Of a DNA stretch of 38,143 bases, positions 8,437 through 16,139 are shown in pieces (position 1 is the stretch's first letter; each line of letters opens with the position of its first letter). Source of the stretch: Saprospiraceae bacterium (GTDB lineage: Bacteria; Bacteroidota; Bacteroidia; Chitinophagales; Saprospiraceae); NCBI GenBank assembly GCA_015490715.1, contig WFXH01000008.1, positions 1 to 38,143 on the forward strand, in the 5' to 3' direction. The translations under genes were made by a program, and so were the position numbers. The notes beneath the pieces were generated by a model. That model searched no databases. It saw nothing but the letters and a program-made list of their open reading frames with translations, and was not told the origin of the DNA.

Positions 8437-9183
8437 ATGCAGTTTGTTCAATACTCTTGGCTAAGTGTACTGACCCTGTTGATGCTTGGTGAGGTGTGTC
8501 ATAGTCAAGTGATTCTCAATCGGAAGTCGACCGTTTTAACCCCAGGTAGTAGAGAGATCAATGTGTGGATGGCGCGCACGACTTCGGATCTCTATCGCAC
8601 GGTCCAGACGAGGATCGAATGGGAGATCGGCGTACTGCGATTTTATCAGGCATCGCTCTACCTCAATTACGATAGCAGGATTCGACGTGCTGATTTGGAC
8701 ATTGCACCGCATGGGCATCTATCCTTTTCGTTGGCCAATCGCTTTTGCCTTTTGGATCCCAAGCGTCATCGGATAGGGATGACCTTGTATATCGAGCCGA
8801 CATGGGCGGAAGACTATACGCGATGGGAGTACAAGTGGATCGCCGATAGGCGTTGGTCTCGACATATGGGCATCGTCAATTTTACTTATGAGTACACGCG
8901 ATTTTTTTACTATGCTGCATCTAAACACGAGGGCATATGGAATTTCGGTTATATCTATTTTCCGCTGGATCAATGGGGTATTGGTGTCGAGGGAGCCATC
9001 GTTTGGGAGAGTCTCCTCGAGGAGCGCAAGCCTGAGCGGATCGGTATCGGTCTGGTGGGCAGTGGAAAGCTAAGTGGTGATCATTCGATCGTCATAGGGG
9101 TATATCCCTATTATCAGTGGGAGGATGACCAATGGCGCAGGATCGATGTGCAGTATCGGGCCATCTTTGGTATGGACTTATAG
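8437..9183 (+). CDS. Exported protein of unknown function, probable outer-membrane beta-barrel
   Basis: A 248-aa protein with a Sec signal peptide (MQFVQYSWLSVLTLLMLGEV, cleavage near CHSQ). The mature part is rich in aromatic residues and alternating hydrophobic/polar strands (for example FYQASLYLNYDSRIR, GMTLYIEPTW, IVIGVYPYYQW). It ends in strand-like QYRAIFGMDL, as expected of a small outer-membrane barrel. I do not recognise a named family; a DUF2490-like barrel is possible. The ATG at 8437 is chosen because it starts the signal peptide; the frame runs back to a TTG at 8395. It converges with the NUDIX gene downstream. Confidence 0.6.
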   Translation: MQFVQYSWLSVLTLLMLGEVCHSQVILNRKSTVLTPGSREINVWMARTTSDLYRTVQTRIEWEIGVLRFYQASLYLNYDSRIRRADLDIAPHGHLSFSLANRFCLLDPKRHRIGMTLYIEPTWAEDYTRWEYKWIADRRWSRHMGIVNFTYEYTRFFYYAASKHEGIWNFGYIYFPLDQWGIGVEGAIVWESLLEERKPERIGIGLVGSGKLSGDHSIVIGVYPYYQWEDDQWRRIDVQYRAIFGMDL

Positions 9184-9209
9184 TCGTATAAAATCGTAGG
9201 TGTGAGGAA

Positions 9210-9267
9210 GGTGGCTTTTAGGAACGCTTGTCGACTGGAAATCTCGGGCTTGGGCATCTAAGCCACC
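9210..9267. repeat. Inverted repeat between convergent genes
   Basis: GGTGGCTT (9210-9217) is repeated in inverted form as AAGCCACC (9260-9267), with a loop of about 42 nt. It lies between the ends of the exported-barrel gene (+) and the NUDIX gene (-), so it could fold in either transcript. There is no clear T-run, so a terminator role is only a possibility. Confidence 0.35.
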
Positions 9268-9298
9268 GCCAATTTGGAAAATCGCACTACTTCAACGA

Positions 9299-9949
9299 TC
9301 ACTCCAATAGATCAACGGGCAGCAGGTGGAGCAACATCTGGAATTCGCGTAAAATCATCGCGGTAGCACCCCAGATGATGTGTCGGCGATAGCGATAGCA
9401 CGGCACGTCGATGATGCGATCGAGTGATGAAAGATAGAGGGGGCATTTGATAGGGGTGAGTGAGCTGTGCAGTGTTTTGAGGGGAAGGTTAAATGTCGAT
9501 GCCAGTTCTGGGCTATGCGCTGAAAAGGAATGTTCAGTGGTTGCTACGAAGGGCAGTACCCAATATTGGCTAACTGGTATGTAGAGGGGAGTGAGGTGGC
9601 CGATCAAGTGGATGTGGGATGGTGGTATGCCGATTTCCTCGTGGATTTCACGAAGGGCCGTAGCTTTGAGGGAAGAGTCGACAGGTTCTTTTTTGCCACC
9701 GGGAAGGGCTATTTGGCCGGCGTGGACATCGCGATGATGAGGGTGCTGGGCCCTGCAGATGAGTACAATGCCTTTGCTGCGGTGGATGAGTACGGTGACG
9801 GCGGCTATTTTGGCATCATAGGGGCGATATGGGAGGACTTGTCGACTGGGGGGGGCCATTTGTAAGTGTGCGCGATGGCCCGGAAGAGGCTGACGCAGTA
9901 AGGATTGGAGGTGGGAGATTAGCGGGATGCTGGCTTGCGAAGAGCTCAA
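9299..9949 (-). CDS. NUDIX hydrolase, coenzyme A pyrophosphatase type (NudL-like)
   Basis: A 216-aa NUDIX protein. The stretch LICRAQHPHHRDVHAGQIAL followed by PGGKKEPVD resembles the UPF0035 motif just ahead of the NUDIX box in CoA pyrophosphatases, and the box itself ends in ALREIHEEIGI (about 98-108). Such enzymes cleave CoA and CoA derivatives to 4'-phosphopantetheine and 3',5'-ADP. The apparent start is TTG at 9949, two nt after the hemD stop, with no ATG until residue 31. Since residues before 31 look like a normal helical N-terminus, the TTG is plausible and implies translation coupled to hemD. It is the last gene of the minus-strand run. Confidence 0.85.
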   Translation of the reverse strand: MSSSQASIPLISHLQSLLRQPLPGHRAHLQMAPPSRQVLPYRPYDAKIAAVTVLIHRSKGIVLICRAQHPHHRDVHAGQIALPGGKKEPVDSSLKATALREIHEEIGIPPSHIHLIGHLTPLYIPVSQYWVLPFVATTEHSFSAHSPELASTFNLPLKTLHSSLTPIKCPLYLSSLDRIIDVPCYRYRRHIIWGATAMILREFQMLLHLLPVDLLE

Positions 9950-9951
9950 AG

Positions 9952-10725
9952 TCAGGCGTTGCTCTTTCTGAGATAGTTTTCAAGAGCTGTGATCATCGAA
10001 GGTGCTTCGGGGGTAGGTGCTTTGATGTTGATATGGAGTTTGTGCTTTTCCGCTTCTTTGGCGGTAAGGTCTCCCCATACGGCGATACGAGTATCGTCTT
10101 GTTGGAAATCGGGGAAGTTTTTAAACAGCGAGACGATGCCGAGCGGGCTAAAGAAGACCAACACGTCGTACTTGACGTCTTTGAGATCGGAGAGATCGCT
10201 TGCGACGGTGCGGTACATTTCGACTTCGGTAAAATCGATACCCTTTTTTTTGAGATAGCTGGTCACTTTGACGGCGCGCAGGTTGGAGCAGGGGAGGAGA
10301 AATTTTTCGTTTTTAAACTTGGTAAAATATCGGTCGATGTCTTCGAGGCTGCGGTTGCCGTAGAACACTTTGCGCTTACGGTAGACGATAAATTTTTGGA
10401 GGTAGTCGGCCACGGCTTTAGTGGTACAGAAGTATCGCATGTCGTCGGGCATGGTGATGCGGGTGGCTTCGCAGAGGCGGAAGAAGTGCTCGATGGCGTT
10501 TTTGCTGGTAAAGATGATTGCGGTGTAATCGAGTGGGTTAACGCGTTGGCGCCGAAATTCGCGTTCGGTGACGCCTTCGACGTGGATGAAGGGGCGCCAG
10601 TCGATTTTGATCCCGTATTTTTCTTCGAGTTCGAAATAGGGCGAGCGTTCAGGGCGTGGCTGGGATATCAACACTGTCTTGACGGGCTTAAAGGTCTCTT
10701 CGCTGTGTTTTGGACTGCGAGCCAT
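9952..10725 (-). CDS. hemD: Uroporphyrinogen-III synthase
   Basis: A 257-aa HemD-family protein that cyclises hydroxymethylbilane to uroporphyrinogen III in heme and siroheme synthesis. The family is poorly conserved, but the expected blocks are present: KTVLISQPRPERSPYF near the N-terminus, TAIIFTSKNAIEHFF, and VLVFFSPLGIVSLFKNF in the second half, followed by RIAVWGDLTAKEAEKHKL. The neighbouring DUF4271 gene upstream is a common partner in Bacteroidota, which supports the call. It starts with ATG at 10725, 18 nt after the DUF4271 stop, and is followed within 2 nt by the NUDIX gene. Confidence 0.88.
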   Translation of the reverse strand: MARSPKHSEETFKPVKTVLISQPRPERSPYFELEEKYGIKIDWRPFIHVEGVTEREFRRQRVNPLDYTAIIFTSKNAIEHFFRLCEATRITMPDDMRYFCTTKAVADYLQKFIVYRKRKVFYGNRSLEDIDRYFTKFKNEKFLLPCSNLRAVKVTSYLKKKGIDFTEVEMYRTVASDLSDLKDVKYDVLVFFSPLGIVSLFKNFPDFQQDDTRIAVWGDLTAKEAEKHKLHINIKAPTPEAPSMITALENYLRKSNA

Positions 10726-10743
10726 GTACTATACTTTATCTCA

Positions 10744-11679
10744 TTAGGTCCATTGGATTCCGATATAGCTCAGTCCTCGCCCCAAAAGCAACAAAGGGGA
10801 TATTTCGAAGGTGCAAAAGTATAAAATAAAGTAGAAAGTGTAAGCGACACGCCACGGTTGGGCGATAATGAGCAGTCGACTCAGTCGCAAAAGGCCGTAT
10901 AAAGCGATCATTCCAAGGCCGAGGATGATAATCCAATGTGCCACAGAAGGGGGCAGTAAGGTGGTCAGAAAGTTGATCGGTGCTAGGGCGATACCGAGCA
11001 CGATTTCATACAGGCGGAGGTGCAATACATAGTTTCGCGCTCTTTTGGATAGGTTGTACAAATAGCCTATGCCCAATAGCAGTAGCTGGTAAAAATACAC
11101 CGCTGCCGTGAGCAAAACTATCAATAGTAACAGTGCAGTGAGGTCTTGAACGAGCCCCCACCAATTTGCCATCAAAAAGAGGAATACGGAAATCTGGATG
11201 AGGGCGAAAAAGTGGTACAGGTAAAAGAGGAAGCCCATTTGAAAACGACTGGAGGAGGCGATGTGGTGGACGAGGTTGGGATTCAACAGGCCCCTAAAAA
11301 GCATGGGGAGGAGCTGGCGCTTGAGATTGTGCAAGATGGCGAAGAGGAACAAGCTGATGAGAGATAGCCAGAATACGGGTTCGGTGTCGATAAATTTTTT
11401 AGCACTACGGAGCGTCAGGGAAGGAGGGGTGACGAAGGGGTTGTCTGCCTTTTTGGTGTCGTCCGCAGTGAGCCGATGGATGGTCGTCGAGGAGAGTAAT
11501 TCGAAGGGATTGGCGGTGTCGAAGGGTGGTGGGGGCTCGATCGGAGGTGAGGTGTGAGGGGGGCTATTGGGCTGGGTCGTTGGTTGGGTAGGAGGTGCGA
11601 TATCGAAGGGGTTGGGCGATTGGGAGAGGCTCGCGGAAGTGACCATGCAGAGGAGGATGAAAAATAGAGAGGCTTTCAT
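10744..11679 (-). CDS. DUF4271 membrane protein
   Basis: A 311-aa protein with a cleavable signal peptide (MKASLFFILLCMVTSASLSQ), a proline-rich extracytoplasmic linker (about residues 20-60), then about six to seven membrane helices. The last helix contains the family hallmark CTFEISPLLLLGRGL. DUF4271 proteins are restricted to Bacteroidota as far as I know and usually precede hemD, as here; their function is unknown. The start at ATG 11679 fits the signal peptide. A TTG at 11706 would overlap the -7 element TAATTTTG and is rejected. The stop lies 18 nt before the hemD start, so they are probably one operon. Confidence 0.82.
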   Translation of the reverse strand: MKASLFFILLCMVTSASLSQSPNPFDIAPPTQPTTQPNSPPHTSPPIEPPPPFDTANPFELLSSTTIHRLTADDTKKADNPFVTPPSLTLRSAKKFIDTEPVFWLSLISLFLFAILHNLKRQLLPMLFRGLLNPNLVHHIASSSRFQMGFLFYLYHFFALIQISVFLFLMANWWGLVQDLTALLLLIVLLTAAVYFYQLLLLGIGYLYNLSKRARNYVLHLRLYEIVLGIALAPINFLTTLLPPSVAHWIIILGLGMIALYGLLRLSRLLIIAQPWRVAYTFYFILYFCTFEISPLLLLGRGLSYIGIQWT

Positions 11680-11703
11680 TCCGCGTGCGCTGCTTTGGTA
11701 GTG

Positions 11704-11711
11704 CAAAATTA
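11704..11711 (-). promoter_or_regulatory. -7 promoter element for the DUF4271-hemD-NUDIX operon
   Basis: On the minus strand the sequence reads TAATTTTG, a perfect Bacteroidota -7 box about 25 nt before the chosen start. Its first three bases are also the TAA stop of the upstream cyclase-family gene. No well-spaced -33 TTG was found, so the site is tentative. Confidence 0.4.
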
Positions 11712-12479
11712 GTCAATTGGGCGCAAAGGGCAGATGATGGGGCAGCTGGGGCTGACGTCGAGGTGGAAGAGGAGGGGATGGAGAAAGAGCAGGTACCAGC
11801 CGTCGGGGCAGCTGTCGGGTACGTAGATGAGCTCGGTGATGGAGGCCTTGTATCGAGGGGCATGGGGGTATTGCCAGAAGGCGCGGTGAGCGAGTAGCTT
11901 GCCGCCGTCGTACTCGCGATCGACACTGGGTAGGTCGGTAAGGAGGTGTGCAATGCCGAGCTGGGCAAAATATGCGGTGGCCTCGGGATCGAAATACGGT
12001 GGGTTGGTGTCGCTGTAGTCTCGTTGTCTTTTGTCTTCATCATTGGGCAGGGTGCGCACGATGAGGGCTTCGGGTGTAGGACTCAGTGCGTGGAGGATTG
12101 CATGAAAGTCGGAATACTTCAATACCTCATCTCCATCGGCTGTAGTATGTGGCTCGATCGAGCAGAGATACGCCATGAAGAGCCAGCGATCGAAGGTGTC
12201 CGCGATGGTGAGAGAGGTGTCGGCGATGTGTGCAAGGCATTCGGTGTGGGTAGTGTTGCCGTGGGGATTAATCGCGACGTTGAAAAAGTTGATGGGACCT
12301 CCTTTGGCGATGCTTCCGACAAAGTCGCCATCGCGCACGGGGGCGAATTCAACGGGCGGGGCATGGAAGCATCGGAGGCGTCCGTGGTGGCAAATGGGCA
12401 AGCCGATGGGAGTAGACTGCTGCAGATCGGCGATCCAGCGTTTGCCCTTATGTGCAAAGTGAAGGGATGCAATGTGCAT
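11709..12479 (-). CDS. Cyclase-family protein (kynurenine formamidase-like metal hydrolase)
   Basis: A 256-aa protein of the cyclase family, manganese- or zinc-dependent amidohydrolases that include bacterial kynurenine formamidase. The metal-binding core is visible as NPHGNTTHTE (residues 71-80; His73, His78, Glu80), a variant of the family's HxGTHxD motif, with a later DLPSVDRE block. The ATG at 12479 is one nt after the stop of the aldehyde dehydrogenase gene. The frame stays open further upstream, but that stretch is the complement-frame shadow of the dehydrogenase's end. The tight coupling suggests a shared catabolic route, possibly of an amino acid, but the substrate is not readable. 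Confidence 0.75.
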   Translation of the reverse strand: MHIASLHFAHKGKRWIADLQQSTPIGLPICHHGRLRCFHAPPVEFAPVRDGDFVGSIAKGGPINFFNVAINPHGNTTHTECLAHIADTSLTIADTFDRWLFMAYLCSIEPHTTADGDEVLKYSDFHAILHALSPTPEALIVRTLPNDEDKRQRDYSDTNPPYFDPEATAYFAQLGIAHLLTDLPSVDREYDGGKLLAHRAFWQYPHAPRYKASITELIYVPDSCPDGWYLLFLHPLLFHLDVSPSCPIICPLRPID

Positions 12480-12480
12480 G

Positions 12481-14010
12481 TCAATCGATGTCGAAGCGGA
12501 TTCCTTGGGCCAGGGGCAGATCTTTGCCGTAATTGATGGTGATGGTCTGTCGACGCATGTAGGCTTTCCAGGCGTCGGACCCCGCCTCTCTTCCGCCACC
12601 GGTTTGTTTTTCGCCACCGAAGGCTCCACCGATTTCAGCGCCGCTGGTACCGATGTTGACGTTGGCGATACCGCAATCGGAGCCGGCGTAGGAGATGAAG
12701 AGTTCGGCTTCGCGCATATCGTTGGTCATGATAGCGGAGGAAAGGCCTTGCGGTACGGAGTTGTTGATATCGATGGCCTCTTCGATGGTGCGGTATTTCA
12801 TCAGGTACAGGATGGGAGCGAAGGTTTCGGTACAGACGATGTTGAGGGTGGGTTGGACTTCGGCGATGACGGGTTTGACGTACAGGCCGCTTTCGTAGCC
12901 GGGGCCTTCGAGGATGCCGCCGGGGAGGACGAAGGATCCGCCTTCGTCTTCGATGCGCTTGAGAGCTTGGAGGTAGATTTCGACGGCTTGTTTGTCGATG
13001 AGGGGGCCCATGTGGTTGGAGGGGTCGAGGGGATTGCCGATGCGTATTTGCTTGTAGGCGTGTACGAGTTTTTCTTTGACCTGGTCGTAGATGCTTTCGT
13101 GGATGATGAGTCGTCGGGTGGTGGTGCATCGTTGGCCGGCGGTACCGATGGCGCCGAAGACGACTGCGCGAAGCATGAGGTCCATATCTGCGCTGGGGGT
13201 GACGATGATGGCGTTGTTGCCACCGAGTTCGAGGATGACTTTGCCGAGGCGGGCTTTTACTTTAGAGCCGACGACCTTGCCCATGCGGATACTTCCCGTA
13301 GCGGAGACGAGGGGGATACGATAGTCTTCGGATATCCATTCGCCGACGTGGTAATCGCCGGTGACGACATTGATGGTACCTTCGGGTACGTCATTAGCAC
13401 GCAAGATGTCGGCAAAGATGTGCATGCAGGCGACAGCGCAGAGGGGTGTTTTTTCGGAGGGTTTCCACAGGAGGACGTCTCCGCACACAAGGGCAATCAT
13501 GGCATTCCACGACCATACGGCCACGGGAAAGTTGAAGGAAGTGATGATACCGACGATGCCGAGGGGATGCCAACGCTCGAGCATGTGATGCATGGGGCGT
13601 TCACTCTGAATGGTCAATCCGTAAAGTTGGCGGGAGAGACCGACGGCGAAGTCGCACATGTCGATCATTTCCTGTACCTCTCCCATGCCCTCTTGGAGGC
13701 TTTTGCCCATTTCGTAGGAGACGAGCTTTCCGAGGGTTTCTTTGTGTTGGCGCAGGGCATTGCCGTATTGACGCACGATTTCACCGCGTTTAGGGGCAGG
13801 CCAACTACGCCAGATTTTAAAAGCTTCTTGCGCACGCTCGATCACGCGATCGTATTCTTCGCGTGTAGTCGTCGAGACACTGCCGATCAGAGCGCCGTCG
13901 ACGGGGCTAAAGGATTCGATGTAATCACCAGAGTCTGAACTTTCCAAACCTGTCCAGGTACCGGGGTTGCGATCCTTTATGCCAAGTTGTTGTAAAAAAG
14001 ACAAGTCCAT
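12481..14010 (-). CDS. ALDH7-type aldehyde dehydrogenase (aminoadipate semialdehyde dehydrogenase-like)
   Basis: A 509-aa NAD(P)-dependent aldehyde dehydrogenase. Key residues are Asn160 (SFNFP), Lys183 (WKPSE), Glu261 (LELGGNN) and catalytic Cys295 (GTAGQRCTTTRRL). The GQRCTTTRRL context and the SFNFPVAVWSWNAMIALVCG block are those of the ALDH7/antiquitin group (AmaB, piperideine-6-carboxylate dehydrogenase), which oxidises alpha-aminoadipate semialdehyde in lysine breakdown. Substrate assignment is by family resemblance only. It is the first gene of a pair with the cyclase-family gene (1 nt apart). A plausible promoter and a palindrome lie upstream. A 488-codon open frame on the opposite strand is a composition shadow. 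Confidence 0.9.
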   Translation of the reverse strand: MDLSFLQQLGIKDRNPGTWTGLESSDSGDYIESFSPVDGALIGSVSTTTREEYDRVIERAQEAFKIWRSWPAPKRGEIVRQYGNALRQHKETLGKLVSYEMGKSLQEGMGEVQEMIDMCDFAVGLSRQLYGLTIQSERPMHHMLERWHPLGIVGIITSFNFPVAVWSWNAMIALVCGDVLLWKPSEKTPLCAVACMHIFADILRANDVPEGTINVVTGDYHVGEWISEDYRIPLVSATGSIRMGKVVGSKVKARLGKVILELGGNNAIIVTPSADMDLMLRAVVFGAIGTAGQRCTTTRRLIIHESIYDQVKEKLVHAYKQIRIGNPLDPSNHMGPLIDKQAVEIYLQALKRIEDEGGSFVLPGGILEGPGYESGLYVKPVIAEVQPTLNIVCTETFAPILYLMKYRTIEEAIDINNSVPQGLSSAIMTNDMREAELFISYAGSDCGIANVNIGTSGAEIGGAFGGEKQTGGGREAGSDAWKAYMRRQTITINYGKDLPLAQGIRFDID

Positions 14011-14019
14011 AGCTTTCGA

Positions 14020-14027
14020 TATTTTTG
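14020..14027 (+). promoter_or_regulatory. Possible -7 element for the T9SS plug gene
   Basis: TATTTTTG matches TAnnTTTG on the plus strand about 70 nt before the plug-protein start. The nearest upstream TTG (13990-13992) is 27 nt away, longer than usual, so the assignment is weak. Confidence 0.3.
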
Positions 14028-14032
14028 CCGTG

Positions 14033-14061
14033 TAAAGTTAGATAAAAATCCCTGTCTTCAA
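14033..14061 (-). promoter_or_regulatory. Putative promoter of the aldehyde dehydrogenase operon
   Basis: On the minus strand TTG (14061-14059) is followed after 18 nt by TAACTTTA (14040-14033), one mismatch from TAnnTTTG. It sits 23 nt before the ATG at 14010. Its -33 part lies inside a perfect palindrome, a position where a bound regulator would block RNA polymerase. Confidence 0.45.
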
Positions 14062-14071
14062 GTGAAGACAG
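14052..14071. promoter_or_regulatory. Perfect 9-bp inverted repeat in a divergent promoter region
   Basis: CTGTCTTCA, a 2-nt centre AG, then TGAAGACAG. The palindrome overlaps the predicted -33 box of the minus-strand dehydrogenase operon and lies about 28 nt before the plus-strand plug gene. It could be an operator for a dimeric repressor or, in the plus-strand mRNA, a leader hairpin. No regulator gene is adjacent. Confidence 0.45.
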
Positions 14072-14098
14072 CGGGCACTTCAGGTAGAAAAATTCAGC

Positions 14099-15433
14099 AT
14101 GCGTTCGATTGGATACAAAGTGGTAATTATTGTGGGAGTGGGAATTGGGGGTATTATGAGGGGCGCTGGAATGGAGGCGGGATTCGTGCTACGCGATACC
14201 AATTACGTAGAAGAGATGATGGGTATAAAATTGTACAACCCCGCCATGATCAACGACCGCCCTGTGTGGATCATGGGGGATGTGCCCCAGCGGTTGATAC
14301 TCGAATTTGACTGGCCTGGAGAGGAGGTACGGATCTTTGAATACAGTATCCATCACTGTAGGAGTGATTGGAGCGGGCTGAGCCCATTGAGTCTTTCGGA
14401 ATACAGTAGGGGATTTGCCTATGAGGAGATCGAAGGGTATTCTTTTTCCTTTAATACGAAGGTGCCGTACGTGCATTACGAGGTGGAGTGGACGGACCAG
14501 ACCGTGCCATGGACGAAGAGTGGAAATTACGTGCTTGCTGTGTGGGATGTGACGACGGGAGAGCGCAAGCTGTGTTTTACTCGGCGATTTTTTGTGGTAG
14601 AGCCCTTAGTGGAAGTACAAGCGTATAAGGTCTTGCCGCGCGGACGGGTGCCCCATCATGCGTATCAGGCCTTTGAGCTCAGCATAGATCTGGAGGAAAT
14701 AGAATTGTTTAGTCCACTGCGGTATGTCCACATCAATATTTATCAGAATCTGCGTTGGGATATGGGTGTAGAGGGGCTACAGCCCCTGACGGAGCGCGGT
14801 ACGCAATTGGTCTTTGAGGACCAGCGGCAGATTGTTTTTCCCGGCCTCAAGGAATATCGCCGCCTGGATATGCGCAGCATGAAATGGCGGTCGAACGACA
14901 TTGCGCGCATCATAACTACGGATACGGGATATGTGCTGGTACTGCGTCGGCAGCAGCCTCGATATTATCAACAGAGTCGAGGACTTCCCGATCGCAATGG
15001 CGGTTTTTTCTTTGACAATTTTGATTATCGCCATGAGGGGTTTTTGCGCTTAGAATACGCAGAGGTCTACTTTAATCTCAGTGGATGGCACGATCCCGAC
15101 TATGATGTATATGTTACGGGTGGGTATTGGGGATGGTGTTTGATGCCGGAGATGAAGATGCAATACGATGAGGGGCGTAATGCGTATTTTTTGCGCACTC
15201 GGCTCAAGCAGGGGTATTACGATTACGGTTTTGTCGCTGTCGATCGCCGTACGGGAGCACGAGATGTGAAGCGCATCGATGGCTCGACGGACAAGACGGA
15301 AAATGCCTATTTTGTCTTTGTGTACTATTCGGATCCTACGCAGAATTACGACCGCATCATTGGGGCAGTGCGTTACGATTACTGGACGGGAGCGATGCAA
15401 TTGTACAGGGCAAGCGTTCGCATACGTCGATAG
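14099..15433 (+). CDS. Type IX secretion system plug-type protein (DUF5103)
   Basis: A 444-aa protein of the DUF5103 family. These include the Plug protein found with the SprA translocon of the type IX secretion system, which closes its periplasmic side. Family marks are the FEYSIHHCRSDWSGLSPL segment (near residues 80-97), SFNTKVPYVHYEVEWTD, SGNYVLAVWD, and a second half with FDNFDYRHEGFLRLEYAEVY. The N-terminus has a hydrophobic stretch (VVIIVGVGIGGIM) that may be a signal sequence, although it lacks a neat cleavage site. Two T9SS cargo candidates in the same window (18.7-21.0 and 32.3-33.8 kb) agree with a functional T9SS. The next gene follows after 22 nt. Confidence 0.85.
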   Translation: MRSIGYKVVIIVGVGIGGIMRGAGMEAGFVLRDTNYVEEMMGIKLYNPAMINDRPVWIMGDVPQRLILEFDWPGEEVRIFEYSIHHCRSDWSGLSPLSLSEYSRGFAYEEIEGYSFSFNTKVPYVHYEVEWTDQTVPWTKSGNYVLAVWDVTTGERKLCFTRRFFVVEPLVEVQAYKVLPRGRVPHHAYQAFELSIDLEEIELFSPLRYVHINIYQNLRWDMGVEGLQPLTERGTQLVFEDQRQIVFPGLKEYRRLDMRSMKWRSNDIARIITTDTGYVLVLRRQQPRYYQQSRGLPDRNGGFFFDNFDYRHEGFLRLEYAEVYFNLSGWHDPDYDVYVTGGYWGWCLMPEMKMQYDEGRNAYFLRTRLKQGYYDYGFVAVDRRTGARDVKRIDGSTDKTENAYFVFVYYSDPTQNYDRIIGAVRYDYWTGAMQLYRASVRIRR

Positions 15434-15455
15434 GAAGGTGAAAAAAGGATGAGCA

Positions 15456-16088
15456 ATGGCTGGGATGAAGGGTGTGGTCCTCGGTCTGGTCTGGATGATG
15501 GGTAGTGTAGGGCTTGTAGCCCAGGTGCCTGAGGGGGAAGATTGGGTGGAGATACGGGAGCAATGGCCTTTGTTGCAGCTGGAGTTGCGCTACGCTACGG
15601 ACGACAATTTTACGGACATTCCGCTGTATGCGTGTGGCAGGTGTTACTTGCGTCGGCCAACGGCGGAGGCCCTCTATAGGGCGCTGAAAGAGTTGGAGCA
15701 ATATGGCTATGGTTTGAAGCTATGGGATTGTTATCGGCCAGCGGCGATACAGGCGCGGCTGTGGCACTTTATGCCGGACAAGCGCTATGTGGCACCGCCC
15801 TATCAGGGCTCGATGCACAACCGCGGCATGGCAGTGGATTTGACCTTAGTGGATTTAGAGGGCAGGGAGGTGGATATGGGCACCGATTTTGACGATTTTA
15901 GTCCTCGAGCCCATGCCGATGCCAGAGGGTTGAGCGACGATGTGCGTTGTCATCGCGCGCTGCTCAAGCGCGTGCTGGAGCAAGCCGGATTTCGGTCGAT
16001 CAAGACGGAGTGGTGGCACTATTCACTGGTGTCGGATACGACGTATCCGATTAGTCGATGGATGTGGCTGTGCCCGAGGGGCCAATGA
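15456..16088 (+). CDS. VanX/DdpX-like D-alanyl-D-alanine dipeptidase (M15D)
   Basis: A 210-aa zinc dipeptidase of family M15D. The zinc motif SxHxxGxAxD is present as SMHNRGMAVD (residues 119-128, His121 and Asp128), the catalytic Glu and third zinc ligand are in EWWHYSL (about 182-188), and the conserved arginine block is WDCYRP (90-95). It cleaves free D-Ala-D-Ala. The N-terminus has a signal peptide (VVLGLVWMMGSVGLVAQ), so it acts outside the cytoplasm and probably recycles cell-wall dipeptides. No van regulators or ligase are nearby, so a vancomycin-resistance role is not supported. The start at 15456 is preceded by an AAGGATGAG-like ribosome-binding site. Confidence 0.9.
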   Translation: MAGMKGVVLGLVWMMGSVGLVAQVPEGEDWVEIREQWPLLQLELRYATDDNFTDIPLYACGRCYLRRPTAEALYRALKELEQYGYGLKLWDCYRPAAIQARLWHFMPDKRYVAPPYQGSMHNRGMAVDLTLVDLEGREVDMGTDFDDFSPRAHADARGLSDDVRCHRALLKRVLEQAGFRSIKTEWWHYSLVSDTTYPISRWMWLCPRGQ

Positions 16089-16139
16089 GATGTCGACCGC
16101 CTCTGGGTTGAGTCTATTTTGAGATGGTACGTTGGGGTG

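Noticed and set aside
9829-10824. 331-codon plus-strand frame over hemD
   Set aside because: It runs opposite hemD and into the DUF4271 gene, with no recognisable domain. The minus-strand genes explain the region.
12472-13938. 488-codon open frame on the plus strand opposite the aldehyde dehydrogenase
   Set aside because: The product is a low-complexity Gly/Asp/Val/Phe sequence with no domain, and the opposite strand encodes a full, motif-complete ALDH. The frame is a by-product of codon bias.
15456-16088. Vancomycin-resistance locus
   Set aside because: Only the VanX-like dipeptidase is present. It has a signal peptide and no vanH, vanA or regulator neighbours, so cell-wall recycling is the simpler reading.
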